This document shows, one piece after another, positions 44,311 to 52,393 of a stretch of 64,000 bases of DNA. Position 1 is the first letter of the stretch. Every line of letters begins with the position of its first letter. The position numbers were made by a program, and so were the translations under genes. The stretch covers positions 1 to 64,000 of the forward strand of contig NZ_JAGHQU010000001.1 in NCBI RefSeq assembly GCF_017744135.1, in the 5' to 3' direction. Source of the stretch: Endozoicomonas sp. G2_2 (lineage in GTDB: Bacteria > Pseudomonadota > Gammaproteobacteria > Nevskiales > Salinisphaeraceae). The notes under the pieces were generated by a model that was not told where the DNA came from, ran no database searches, and saw nothing but the letters and a program-made list of their open reading frames with translations.

Positions 44311-45828
44311 ATGGCCCTGGCAACGGTATTCAGCCGTGCCCAGACCGGACTGGATGCGCCGGCGGTCGCGGTCGAGGTCGACCTGGCGGGTGGCCTGCCG
44401 GCGCTGGCGATCGTCGGGCTGCCCGAAACCGAGGTCAAGGAAAGCAAGGATCGCGTTCGCGCGGCCATCGTCAACAGCGGTTACCAGTTCCCAACGCGCC
44501 GGATCACGGTCAATCTCGCGCCGGCTGATCTGCCAAAGGAGGGCGGTCGCTTCGATCTCGCGATCGCGCTCGGCATTCTGGCCGCGTCCGGTCAGATACC
44601 GGGGGAGGGGCTCGCGCAATACGAGTTTCTGGGCGAACTGTCGCTATCAGGCGCCTTGCGCCGTGTGCGGGGTGCGCTGCCGGCCGCGCTGGCCGCGACG
44701 AATGCCGGGCGTCGTCTGGTCGTGCCCGAGGCCAACGGCCCGGAGGCCGCGCTGGCGAGCGCCGACGCGGCGCATGCGGCCACCCATCTGTCCGACGTCA
44801 CCACAAGTCTGGCGGGTGACGAAACGCTGTGGAAAACGCCGGTGCCGGCGGTTGGCCCATCCAATCAGCCGCAGGCGGATCTGGCCGATGTTCGCGGCCA
44901 GCACCAGGCCAAGCGGGCGCTCGAAATTGCGGCCGCCGGAGGGCATTCGCTGTTGCTGATCGGCCCGCCGGGTGCCGGCAAGACCATGCTGGCGTCGCGG
45001 TTGCCCGGCCTGTTGCCGGAAATGACCAGCGAGCAGGCGATGCAGGTCGCCGCCGTCGCGTCTATCTCGGCGGGCGGCTTCAAGCCCGAGGACTGGGGGC
45101 GGCGCCCGTTTCGTGCCCCGCATCACACGGCGTCCGGGGTGGCGCTGGTCGGTGGCGGATCGACCCCGCGTCCCGGCGAGATCACGCTGGCCCACAACGG
45201 CGTCCTGTTTCTGGACGAGCTGCCCGAGTTCGACCGGCGCGTGCTCGAAGTGCTGCGCGAGCCGCTCGAGTCGGGTCATATCGTCATCTCCCGGGCGGCA
45301 CGGCAGGCGGAATTTCCGGCCGCCTTCCAGCTGATTGCGGCAATGAATCCCTGCCCCTGCGGCTATTTCGGCGATGCCTCCGGGCGTTGCCACTGCACGC
45401 CCGAGCGGATCGATCGCTATCGCGGCCGTATCTCGGGCCCGCTGCTGGATCGCATCGACATGCATCTCAATGTGGCAGCCGTGTCGCGCGACGTGCTCAT
45501 GGGTGGTGCAGGCGAACAGCCGGCTGAATCGAGCGCTGCCGTGCGTACCCGTGCCGTCGCGGCCCGCGCCGAGGCCATGCGTCGGGGCCACACCAGTAAT
45601 GCGGCGCTGCGCCCGGCGGAGATTGACGACCACTGTCCGCTCGAAAAAGGGGCGCGCACACTTTTGGAGCAGGCGATAGCGCGTCTCGGCCTCTCGGCAC
45701 GGGCTTATCACCGTATTTTGCGCGTGGCGCGCACCATCGCAGATCTCGCCGGGGCCGATCGTATTGCACCGGCCCACGTTGCCGAGGCAATCGGCTTTCG
45801 TCAGCTCGACCGTACCGCCTCGATTTGA
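44311..45828 (+). CDS. comM: ComM/YifB-type AAA+ Mg-chelatase-like ATPase
   Basis: This 505-residue protein has an N-terminal Lon-like domain (SRAQTGLDAPAVAVEVDLAGG, GLPETEVKESKDRVRAAI) and an AAA+ module with Walker A GPPGAGKTML (about residue 218). Walker B VLFLDELPEF and a zinc-type segment NPCPCGYFGDASGRCHC follow. The C-terminal Mg-chelatase lid domain closes it. ComM is a hexameric branch-migration helicase needed for integration of heterologous DNA in natural transformation. It forms a conserved pair with ubiK. Confidence 0.95.
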   Translation: MALATVFSRAQTGLDAPAVAVEVDLAGGLPALAIVGLPETEVKESKDRVRAAIVNSGYQFPTRRITVNLAPADLPKEGGRFDLAIALGILAASGQIPGEGLAQYEFLGELSLSGALRRVRGALPAALAATNAGRRLVVPEANGPEAALASADAAHAATHLSDVTTSLAGDETLWKTPVPAVGPSNQPQADLADVRGQHQAKRALEIAAAGGHSLLLIGPPGAGKTMLASRLPGLLPEMTSEQAMQVAAVASISAGGFKPEDWGRRPFRAPHHTASGVALVGGGSTPRPGEITLAHNGVLFLDELPEFDRRVLEVLREPLESGHIVISRAARQAEFPAAFQLIAAMNPCPCGYFGDASGRCHCTPERIDRYRGRISGPLLDRIDMHLNVAAVSRDVLMGGAGEQPAESSAAVRTRAVAARAEAMRRGHTSNAALRPAEIDDHCPLEKGARTLLEQAIARLGLSARAYHRILRVARTIADLAGADRIAPAHVAEAIGFRQLDRTASI

Positions 45829-45957
45829 GCTTTTAGAACAAAGCGGTACGTCCGTTATCGGTTGGCTGGCGCCGATCCGTTCAGCGGCGGGCAATCGCCG
45901 CGTCGACGCCGTTGGTCTGGTGTCGAATCCTCCCGTGAAACGCTGCTTCCATCAGCT

Positions 45958-45974
45958 TTGGCACGCCTGATGCA
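45958..45974 (+). promoter_or_regulatory. Sigma-54 promoter of the TorF porin gene
   Basis: TTGGCACGCCTGATGCA matches the -24/-12 consensus with the same single change (ATGC) and the same ten-base GG-GC spacing as the glnK2 promoter. It is 86 bp before the porin ATG. No convincing NtrC dyad was seen in the 130 bp upstream. The rest of the 231-bp gap shows no gene. Confidence 0.75.
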
Positions 45975-46059
45975 TTAACGCCGCTGTCCCGCTTACGGCC
46001 GTGGCCCGGGTTGGGGTTTTCTCAAGACGAGAATTTTTGCAAAGGGAGCAATACCAAAG

Positions 46060-46803
46060 ATGAAGAAGCAACTTCTAATCGCCTCGACGGCAGCTGTCAT
46101 GACCATGGCCAGCGTAGGCGCCATCGCGGCAGAAGCCAGCGCGAACATCGCGTTCACCACCGACTATCGTTTCCGCGGCATTTCGCAGACCGACCGCGAT
46201 TTCGCCCTCCAGGGCGGGTTCGACTACGCCTGGGACTCCGGCCTCTATGTCGGCACCTGGGCGTCGAATGTGGATGGTTTCAACTCGAACCCGATTGACG
46301 GCGACGGCGGTGCCCAGGCGGAACTCGATTTCTACGCCGGGTACGGGTTCGACATCACCGATACCGTGTCCTTCGACTTCAATACCCTGTACTTCTACTA
46401 TCCCGGTGCGAGTACCGCCGGCAATCAGCCCGAAATCGATTACTGGGAGTTCACGCCGGGCATCAGCTACAGCGGTGAAACGCTGTCTGCCGGTTTGAGC
46501 GTGTCCTACAGCGACGACTTCTTCGGCGAGTCCGGCGATGCCTTCTACTACAACGGCACGGTCGACGTTCCGCTGACCGACGCGCTGGCCCTCGGCATCC
46601 ATGCCGGCTACCAGACCATCGACGACAACGAAGCGTTTGGCACGCCCGATTACGCCGACTGGTCGATTTCGCTGGGCACGTCCATGTTCGGTCTCGATTG
46701 GTCCGTTGCCTACGTCGATACCGACCTGAGCTACGACGAGTGCTTCGGCGGCGACAATCTGTGTGGCGCCACTGCGGTGGGCACCGTCGCCAAGTCGTTC
46801 TAA
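46060..46803 (+). CDS. TorF-family putative outer-membrane porin
   Basis: This 247-residue protein has a signal peptide (LLIASTAAVMTMASVGAIAAEA) and then a beta-barrel of the TorF/TIGR02001 family. Landmarks are the opening SANIAFTTDYRFRGISQTDRDFALQGGFDY, many alternating aromatic strands and the final aromatic residue Phe. Two Cys close a loop (DECFGGDNLCG). Its sigma-54 promoter and neighbourhood indicate expression on nitrogen limitation, so it may admit a nitrogen source. Substrate is unknown. Confidence 0.9.
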   Translation: MKKQLLIASTAAVMTMASVGAIAAEASANIAFTTDYRFRGISQTDRDFALQGGFDYAWDSGLYVGTWASNVDGFNSNPIDGDGGAQAELDFYAGYGFDITDTVSFDFNTLYFYYPGASTAGNQPEIDYWEFTPGISYSGETLSAGLSVSYSDDFFGESGDAFYYNGTVDVPLTDALALGIHAGYQTIDDNEAFGTPDYADWSISLGTSMFGLDWSVAYVDTDLSYDECFGGDNLCGATAVGTVAKSF

Positions 46804-46828
46804 TAACCCGTTCGCGGGAGATTGCATC

Positions 46829-46853
46829 AAGCCGGCCTTCGGGCCGGCTTTTT
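46829..46853 (+). terminator. Rho-independent terminator of the TorF gene
   Basis: AAGCCGGCC (46829-46837), a TTCG tetraloop and GGCCGGCTT (46842-46850) form a strong stem followed by TTT. It lies 25 bases after the porin stop. Confidence 0.92.
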
Positions 46854-46926
46854 CGTGTCTGAAAACCGCCGATTTCGTAGCCGGACAGGCGGCAGCGAAC
46901 TGCTAGACTCTGCCGCCCATGGCGCA

Positions 46927-47211
46927 GGGGCCTTTGAGCTATCCATCCGCGGTCGCGCCGGAGTCCTATGCGCGCGACTGGCAAGGAGCGAGGAGTGAAA
47001 TGTGCTGAAGGCACATGATCGACGAGCAACGCCGCCCAGCCGCGCGCATAGGCCCGGCCTTTTGCCCGGCGGGCAAAAGGTTTGGCCCAAAAGCCACAGC
47101 TACGGCGTTGCATGGCTTGGCCCGGGAGTGGCCCGGCCGCTTCGCCATGCGCCTTGTATCTGCAGCTTTTGGACTCAAACGCGATCCGTGTATGGATAGA
47201 TCAAAGGCCCC
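46927..47211. repeat. 285-bp element with 40-bp imperfect terminal inverted repeats overlapping the rep start
   Basis: The left end (46927-46965, starting GGGGCCTTTGAGCTATCCAT) and the right end (47171-47211) are inverted copies that agree at about 33 of 41 positions. The interior holds a perfect hairpin, CCTTTTGCCC-GGC-GGGCAAAAGG (47058-47080), and a smaller one, ATGTGC-TGAAG-GCACAT (47000-47016). The rep start codon at 47192 lies within the right end. I see no convincing gene inside. This is consistent with a MITE- or BIME-like repeat, or an inverted duplication of the rep 5' end. Confidence 0.65.
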
Positions 47212-49207
47212 TAAACTCAATCCCCAGCAGGACGCTGCGGTCCGTTATCTCGACGGCCCGTTGCTGGTGCTCGCCGGCGCTGGCTCGGGCAAGACGGGTG
47301 TGATCACGCGCAAGATCGCGCATCTCATCCAGCGCGGCTATGCCGGCGACCGTATCGCTGCCGTGACCTTCACCAACAAGGCCGCGCGCGAAATGAAACA
47401 GCGCGCCTCGAAGCTGATCGACAGCGAAGCCGCACGCGGGCTGACCGTAAGCACCTTCCACAGCCTCGGCCTGCAGATGATCCGCGCCGAGCACGCCACT
47501 CTGGGCTACAAGCCGCGGTTCTCGATCTTCGATGCCGAAGACGCCGACAAGCTGCTGGCCGACCTGGTCGGCAAGGATGCCGAACAGCGCAAGATCGCGA
47601 GGTTCACTATCAGTGCCTGGAAAGCCGCCCTCGTGGATCCGGAAACCGCGGCTGCGACCGCTGCCGGTTCGGAACAGGCCATCGCCCGCGCCTATGGCGA
47701 GTACCAGCGTCGCCTCAAGGCCTACAACGCGGTCGATTTCGACGACCTGTTGAGCCTGCCCGTGCAGCTGCTGCGCGACGACGCAGCCGCACGCGAGCGC
47801 TGGCAGAACCGTTTCCGCTATCTGCTCGTCGACGAGTACCAGGACACCAACGCCGCCCAGTACGAGCTCATGCGTCTGCTTGCGGGTGTGCGCGCGGCGT
47901 TCACCGTGGTCGGCGACGACGACCAGTCCATCTATGCCTGGCGCGGCGCGCGGCCGGGCAATATCGCCGATCTGTCGCGCGACTTTCCGCATCTCAAGGT
48001 CATCAAGCTCGAACAGAACTATCGTTCGGTCGGGCATGTGTTGTCGGCAGCGAACCGGCTGATTTCGTCCAACGAACGCGTCTACGAAAAGAACCTCTGG
48101 AGCGCGATGGGCCCGGGCGATCGTATCCGCGTACTGGCCTGTGCCGACGAGGCGGGCGAGGCCGAACGGGTCACCAGCGAGATTTCGTCGCATCACCTGC
48201 GTACCGGCAACGCCTATGGCGATTACGCCGTGCTCTATCGCGGCAACTTCCAGTCGCGGGCCTTCGAAAAAGCCATGCGCGAACGCAATATTCCCTATCG
48301 CGTATCCGGCGGGCGGTCGTTTTTCGAGCGCAGCGAGATTCGTGACCTGGCGGCCTATCTCAAGTTGCTGGTCAATCCGGATGACGACGCGGCGTTTCTG
48401 CGCGTGGTCAATTTGCCGCGGCGCGAAATCGGCCCGGCGACGCTGGAAGCGCTGGGCCGCTACGCGGGCAGCCGCCATCTGAGCCTGTTCGATGCCGCCC
48501 GCGGCGTCGGGCTGTCCGGCGGCGTGGGCGACCGCGCCGGGCGGCGCCTGGCCGACTTCGTGGACTGGGCGTCCGGTCTGGCGCGCGACGGCGAATCCAT
48601 GCCGGCCAAGGCGCTGGTGGTGCAGCTGATCGAGGATATTGATTATCGCGACTGGCTACGTGACACCGCGGCCAACACCCGCGCCGCACGCAAGCGACTC
48701 GAAAACGTCGACGAGTTCCTCGGCTGGCTCGGCCATATGGAAGAAAACAGCGACGGCACGCCGCGTGGCCTGGACGAAGTGGTGCGCCGGCTCAGCCTCA
48801 TGGACTTCGCCAACCAGAGCGAAAAGGACGTGGAGAATCAGGTCCATCTGCTGACGCTCCACGCCGCCAAGGGTCTCGAGTTCGATCACGTCTTTCTCGC
48901 GGGCCTGGAAGAAGGGCTGCTCCCGCACCACGCCTGCATGGAAGACGACAAGATCGAGGAAGAGCGGCGCCTGCTCTATGTGGGTATCACCCGCGCGCGC
49001 AAGACGCTGTCGCTGAGCTATGCCCGCCAGCGCCGGCGCGGCGGAGAGAACACCGACAGTACCCCGAGCCGTTTTCTCGAAGAGCTGCCCCGGGACGAGA
49101 TCGAGTGGCCGAGCGGCGGCAAGCGCGATCCGAAGGCCGACGCCGAGCACGGCCGTAGTCAGGTCGCGGCGCTCAAGGCCATGCTCGGCGAGGCCGGCGG
49201 CGAGTAG
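47192..49207 (+). CDS. rep: ATP-dependent DNA helicase Rep
   Basis: This 671-residue superfamily 1A helicase has the same length as E. coli Rep. Motifs in order are LNPQQDAAVRYLDGPLLVLAG, Walker A GAGSGKTGV (about residues 26-34), TFTNKAAREMK, DEYQDTN, GDDDQSIYAWRGA, LEQNYRS, HAAKGLEFDHVFLAGLEEG and LLYVGITRARKTL. Rep is a 3'-5' helicase that clears proteins ahead of replication forks and restarts replication. ATG 47192 starts at the family N-terminus. The frame upstream to 47015 runs through the repeat element and is not conserved coding sequence. Confidence 0.96.
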   Translation: MDRSKAPKLNPQQDAAVRYLDGPLLVLAGAGSGKTGVITRKIAHLIQRGYAGDRIAAVTFTNKAAREMKQRASKLIDSEAARGLTVSTFHSLGLQMIRAEHATLGYKPRFSIFDAEDADKLLADLVGKDAEQRKIARFTISAWKAALVDPETAAATAAGSEQAIARAYGEYQRRLKAYNAVDFDDLLSLPVQLLRDDAAARERWQNRFRYLLVDEYQDTNAAQYELMRLLAGVRAAFTVVGDDDQSIYAWRGARPGNIADLSRDFPHLKVIKLEQNYRSVGHVLSAANRLISSNERVYEKNLWSAMGPGDRIRVLACADEAGEAERVTSEISSHHLRTGNAYGDYAVLYRGNFQSRAFEKAMRERNIPYRVSGGRSFFERSEIRDLAAYLKLLVNPDDDAAFLRVVNLPRREIGPATLEALGRYAGSRHLSLFDAARGVGLSGGVGDRAGRRLADFVDWASGLARDGESMPAKALVVQLIEDIDYRDWLRDTAANTRAARKRLENVDEFLGWLGHMEENSDGTPRGLDEVVRRLSLMDFANQSEKDVENQVHLLTLHAAKGLEFDHVFLAGLEEGLLPHHACMEDDKIEEERRLLYVGITRARKTLSLSYARQRRRGGENTDSTPSRFLEELPRDEIEWPSGGKRDPKADAEHGRSQVAALKAMLGEAGGE

Positions 49208-49240
49208 TTCGCCCCGGCGCCTGCCGGTCGGCGGCCATAA

Positions 49241-49267
49241 AAAAAGCCGCCCGGGGAGGGCGGCTTT
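49241..49267. terminator. Bidirectional terminator between rep and the cytochrome gene
   Basis: AAAGCCGCCC (49243-49252) pairs with GGGCGGCTTT (49258-49267). The A run on its left supplies a T tract for minus-strand transcripts of the cytochrome gene. It can also end rep transcription. Confidence 0.8.
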
Positions 49268-49294
49268 CGATCGGTCGAAAAGCGACGTGGCCGA

Positions 49295-49786
49295 TCAGGC
49301 CGCGCCGGACTCGCCGAGGATATGATCGACCGCCTTGTGCATTTCCTCTTCGGAAAGATCCGGGTTGCCGCCCTTGGCCGGCATGCCCTTGTAACCGTTG
49401 ATGGCGCGCTTGTAGAGCGTGTCCTTGCCCTGTTCGGACAGGCGCTTCTTCCATTCCGCGGTATCCGACGTCTTCGGCGCGCCGGCGACGCCTGAAGCGT
49501 GGCAGGCGGAACAGACGTTGTTGTATACCTCGGAGCCCGACATCGGCTCGCCACCGCTGTCGCCGCCCGCTGCCGCCAGCGATGTGGCGTTCGGATCCGT
49601 GTTGACCGCGTAAACCGGTTCGGTGCGGCTCTTCACGCGCGTGAGCTGTTCCGGACGCATGCCATCGTTCGCGTTCCAGTTGGTGATCATCCGCGCACCG
49701 AAGATCGCCACGATCGTGATCAGGAACAGCACGCCCAGCACGATCGTGAAAGCGCGAAAGAAGGTCTGGTCAGAATTGGCGGTCAT
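49295..49786 (-). CDS. Membrane-anchored cytochrome c5-like protein
   Basis: This 163-residue protein has an N-terminal membrane helix ([20 protein letters not shown]) and a Gly/Asp-rich linker. A C-terminal monohaem domain with VCSACH (about residues 91-96) and the axial Met in YKGMPAKGG follows. It should carry electrons at the outer face of the inner membrane. Relatives work with terminal oxidases. The terminator at 49241-49267 ends the gene. Confidence 0.9.
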   Translation of the reverse strand: MTANSDQTFFRAFTIVLGVLFLITIVAIFGARMITNWNANDGMRPEQLTRVKSRTEPVYAVNTDPNATSLAAAGGDSGGEPMSGSEVYNNVCSACHASGVAGAPKTSDTAEWKKRLSEQGKDTLYKRAINGYKGMPAKGGNPDLSEEEMHKAVDHILGESGAA

Positions 49787-49923
49787 AGCAAGGCTTTGAG
49801 TCTGCGTGGTCGAACGAGCGCATGAGAGCGCGCAGTATAACGGATTTTGATTTCGTCACGGATACGAGGCGGGCGCATGCATGGACGCGACGCGGCGGTG
49901 TGCGTATCCTTTGCCGCGCTAGG

Positions 49924-50000
49924 GCGCCCGTAGCTCAGCTGGATAGAGTGTCGGCCTCCGAAGCCGAAGGTCGCAGGTTCGAATCCTGCCGGGCGCACCA
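49924..50000 (+). tRNA. tRNA-Arg (anticodon CCG)
   Basis: The full cloverleaf is visible. Acceptor arms are GCGCCCG and CGGGCGC, the D arm is GCTC-AGCTGGATA-GAGT, and the anticodon stem TCGGC/GCCGA has loop CTCCGAA (anticodon CCG, reading CGG). The T arm is GCAGG-TTCGAAT-CCTGC, followed by discriminator A and an encoded CCA. The gene is followed at once by a terminator-like hairpin and tandem repeats. Confidence 0.96.
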
Positions 50001-50036
50001 TATAAAAATGCCGGCCGCAGTGCCGGTATTTTTATA
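50001..50036 (+). terminator. Terminator-like hairpin of repeat unit 1 (tRNA terminator)
   Basis: TATAAAAATGCCGGC (50001-50015) pairs with GCCGGTATTTTTATA (50022-50036), with T residues in the distal arm. It begins right after the tRNA CCA. Confidence 0.85.
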
Positions 50037-50176
50037 TGGTCCATCGATAAGTTTCGAACCTGCGACAAACAAACAAGCTGGTTCGACGGGCTCGCACAGC
50101 GAGTCCGAACCGTCGCGCAAGCGACGGGCCCGACGGGTGAGCGGCGTAGCCGCGAATAATCCTGCCGGGCGCACCA

Positions 50177-50212
50177 TATGAAAATGCCGGCCGTAGAGCC
50201 GGTATTTTTATA
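50177..50212 (+). terminator. Terminator-like hairpin of repeat unit 2
   Basis: The stem is TATGAAAATGCCGGC (50177-50191) with GCCGGTATTTTTATA (50198-50212). The loop is CGTAGA instead of CGCAGT in unit 1, and G replaces A in the left arm. It lies directly after the second copy of the tRNA 3' end. Confidence 0.85.
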
Positions 50213-50352
50213 TGGTCTGTCGATAAGTTTCGAACCTGCGACAAACAAACAAGCTGGTTCGACGGCTTCGCGAAGCGAAGCCGAACCGTCGCGTCAGCGA
50301 CGGGCCCGAAGGGCGAGGCGCGATAGCGCCGAGTAATCCTGCCGGGCGCACC

Positions 50353-50388
50353 AATAAAAAGACCCGCCGCAGAGCGGGTTTTTTTATT
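50353..50388 (+). terminator. Terminator-like hairpin of repeat unit 3
   Basis: ACCCGC (50362-50367) and GCGGGT (50374-50379) form the core stem, extended by an A-rich left arm and a run of seven T residues on the right. The core differs in sequence from units 1 and 2 but keeps the pairing and the loop pattern (CGCAGA). Confidence 0.85.
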
Positions 50389-50483
50389 GGTATATCGATA
50401 GGCCTCGAACCTGCGACAACCAACAAGCATGGTTCGACGGCGTCGCGCTAGCGTCCGGTCCGGCAAGCCGCCCGCTACGTGGG

Positions 50484-51344
50484 TCAGTCGAACGGCGGCT
50501 CGGCCTGCCAGTCGAAAAAGTCCGGCATGTCGGTCGACACCTTGTTCGGGAACTCGGCCGTGCGTTTTTCCAGGAATGACGATACGCCCTCATGCGCGTC
50601 GGCGGACTTGCCGCGCGAGATGATCGCCTGGCTGTCGATGCGATGTGCGTCCATGGGGTGTCCGGCTGCATGCATGCGCCAGAGCATCTGTCGCGTCATC
50701 GCCACGGACACCGGCGCGCTTTCGTCGGTGAGTTCGTGCGCCAGGGCAACGGCGGCGGGGTAGAGATCGTCGGGCGCGTGCAGGGAACGAACCAGGCCGC
50801 GCTCCCGTGCCTCGCTGGCCGGAAATACGCGGCCGGAATAGCACCACTCCAGCGCGGTCGACAGGCCCACGGTGCGGGTCAGAAACCAGGAGGAGGCGGC
50901 TTCCGGCGTGATGCCGCGCCGGCTGAACACGAAGCCGAACTTGGCGGTTTCGGAAGCGATCCGGATGTCCATGGGGAGCTGCATGGTCGCGCCGATGCCC
51001 ACCGCTGCGCCGTTGATGGCGCCAATCACGGGCTTGAGGCTGCGAAAGATGCGCAGCGTGGTCTGGCCGCCACCGTCGCGCCTGTGGTCCTCGCCGGCGC
51101 GCTTGTCGTAGTCGAAGGTATCGCCGCCCGACGACAGATCGGCGCCGGCACAGAAGGCACGCCCGCGCCCGGTCACGATCACCGCCCGCACGTCGTCGTT
51201 GGCGTCGGTGTGATCAAACGCCGCGATGATCTCGTCCTTCATCTGCGGCGTGAAGGCGTTCATCTTCTCGGGCCGGTCCAGCCACAGGGTGGCGATGCCG
51301 TCGTCGATGTCGAGCGAGATGGTCGAGAACTGCGGTGCGGTCAT
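50484..51344 (-). CDS. Enoyl-CoA hydratase/isomerase family protein
   Basis: This 286-residue crotonase has oxyanion-hole segments GRAFCAGADLSSGGDTFDYD and INGAAVGIGATMQLPMDIRI. A single candidate acid residue sits in GITPEAASSW. The first hydratase Glu is replaced by Thr, so an isomerase or other crotonase reaction is more likely than hydration. A charged insertion (KRAGEDHRRDGGGQ) follows the first motif. It lies 43 bp after an SDR gene on the same strand, so the two form an operon at the edge of the acyl-CoA island. Confidence 0.85.
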   Translation of the reverse strand: MTAPQFSTISLDIDDGIATLWLDRPEKMNAFTPQMKDEIIAAFDHTDANDDVRAVIVTGRGRAFCAGADLSSGGDTFDYDKRAGEDHRRDGGGQTTLRIFRSLKPVIGAINGAAVGIGATMQLPMDIRIASETAKFGFVFSRRGITPEAASSWFLTRTVGLSTALEWCYSGRVFPASEARERGLVRSLHAPDDLYPAAVALAHELTDESAPVSVAMTRQMLWRMHAAGHPMDAHRIDSQAIISRGKSADAHEGVSSFLEKRTAEFPNKVSTDMPDFFDWQAEPPFD

Positions 51345-51387
51345 GGGGTGTCCTTGCGGCTTTAATGCGTCGAGTCTAAAGAAAAAT

Positions 51388-52179
51388 TCAGCCGGCGATC
51401 ATGGCGCTGATCCCGCCGTCGACGACCAGGAACTGGCCGGTGGTGTGTTTGCTCGCGTCGGAGGCGAACAGCAGGGCCGCGCCCTTGAGGCTTTCGTCGT
51501 CGCCAAGCTGGCCCAGGGGGACTTTCGCGGACAGGCGATCGACACCGTGGGATTCGGTGAGATGACGCGACATGCGGCTGGGAAAGATGCCCGGGCCGAT
51601 CGCGTTCACCGTGATGCCGTAGATGCCCCACTCGGCGGCGAGCGCGCGGGTCATGGCCGCGACCGCACCTTTGCTCGTGTTGTAGCCGATCGCCTGCATC
51701 ATTTCGCGGTTGCCGCCGAGTGCGGCGTTCGAGGCGATATTGACGATACGCCCCGCACCGCGCGGGATCATGCTGCGCCTAGCCACCTCGCGGGTGAGAA
51801 GAAACAGATGCCGCAGGTTGATGTTCATCACCTTGTCCCAGCCTTCCAGCGGATAATCCTCGGCCGGCGCACCCCAGGTCGCGCCGGCATTGTTGACCAA
51901 GATGTCGATCTCGCCGAGCGTGGCCAGCGCCGCGTCGGCGAGCGCCAGCACATCCGCCTCGTGGGAGAGGTCGTGACAGAGCGCCGTGGCTTCGATGCCG
52001 GCGTCCGCCAGGGCCGCGACGGCGGCGTCCAGTTCGTCGGCATGACGCGACACGATCCCCAGTCGCGCCCCCGCCTCGCCGAGCGCACGGGCCATCTGCA
52101 GGCCGAGCCCGCGCGAGCCGCCGGTGACCAGTGCCGTGCGGCCAGTGAGATCGAACAACTGCTGCACCGTCCGGCTCAT
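51388..52179 (-). CDS. Short-chain dehydrogenase (FabG/gluconate 5-dehydrogenase-like)
   Basis: This 263-residue classical SDR has TGGSRGLG (about residues 17-24), NNAG, NIASNAAL and the YNTSK catalytic pair. It has the usual C-terminal GQFLVVDGGI. It probably oxidises a hydroxyacyl-CoA or similar alcohol in the island. ATG 52179 is chosen because the domain begins there. The reading to 52200 adds seven residues. It is divergent from the crotonase at 52394, with two TCGTCG-N4-CGACGA-type palindromes between. Confidence 0.86.
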   Translation of the reverse strand: MSRTVQQLFDLTGRTALVTGGSRGLGLQMARALGEAGARLGIVSRHADELDAAVAALADAGIEATALCHDLSHEADVLALADAALATLGEIDILVNNAGATWGAPAEDYPLEGWDKVMNINLRHLFLLTREVARRSMIPRGAGRIVNIASNAALGGNREMMQAIGYNTSKGAVAAMTRALAAEWGIYGITVNAIGPGIFPSRMSRHLTESHGVDRLSAKVPLGQLGDDESLKGAALLFASDASKHTTGQFLVVDGGISAMIAG

Positions 52180-52260
52180 GTATCGACTCCGTGAACGCAC
52201 GCCGCGCGGCGGCGGTGCTGATTAGGTTGCATGGTTCGTCGCGCAGGCGGCCGCGCGCAA

Positions 52261-52276
52261 TCGTCGGTTGCGACGA
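52261..52276. promoter_or_regulatory. Palindrome A, TCGTCG-N4-CGACGA
   Basis: TCGTCG-GTTG-CGACGA is a perfect dyad in the divergent promoter region between the SDR and crotonase genes. It is the first of five related copies in the acyl-CoA island and is probably an operator. Confidence 0.6.
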
Positions 52277-52301
52277 AATTGGCGGGCCCGTTCGGCGCAA
52301 T

Positions 52302-52317
52302 TCGTCGGTTCGGACGA
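52302..52317. promoter_or_regulatory. Palindrome B, TCGTCG-N4-GGACGA
   Basis: TCGTCG-GTTC-GGACGA differs from the perfect dyad at one base. It lies 41 bp (four helical turns) from copy A, so both could be occupied on the same face of the DNA. Confidence 0.55.
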
Positions 52318-52393
52318 CGCACGCCCAGGGCGGCTGCCGCGATGATCGACGCCTGATCCAAGCGGGTCATGCCCGGCCGACAAGGGGAAAACG

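Larger units (their letters stand above)
49982..50445 (+). repeat. Tandem repeats of about 176 bp carrying the tRNA-Arg 3' end (rtT-like)
   Basis: The last 19 bases of the tRNA, AATCCTGCCGGGCGCACCA, occur at 49982-50000, 50158-50176 and 50335-50353, giving periods of 176 and 177 bp. After each copy comes a terminator-like hairpin. TTTCGAACCTGCGA follows in the first two units (inverse of the tRNA T arm; TCGAACCTGCGA in the third). Next come CAAACAAACAAGCTGGTTCGACGG and then short variable GC hairpins such as CGTCGC/GCGACG. About two and a half units are present, and the third fades near 50445. No protein is evident. Confidence 0.92.

Noticed and set aside
47015-47191. A longer Rep protein starting at 47015
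   Set aside because: The extra 59 codons run through the inverted-repeat element and match nothing in the Rep family, which begins at the MDRSKAPKLNPQQ segment.
49924-50176. tRNA 3' end copies as attachment sites of an integrated element
   Set aside because: The copies are only 176 bp apart with no integrase or cargo between them. The tandem period fits duplication better, although an old integration scar cannot be excluded.
50001-50445. Tandem repeats considered as a CRISPR array
   Set aside because: The units are about 176 bp and nearly identical over most of their length, with no short repeat/unique spacer pattern and no cas genes.
49822-50466. Several short frames across the tRNA and repeats, including one reading [16 protein letters not shown]
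   Set aside because: This is the familiar false protein made by translating the opposite strand of a tRNA gene. It is not conserved beyond the tRNA copies.
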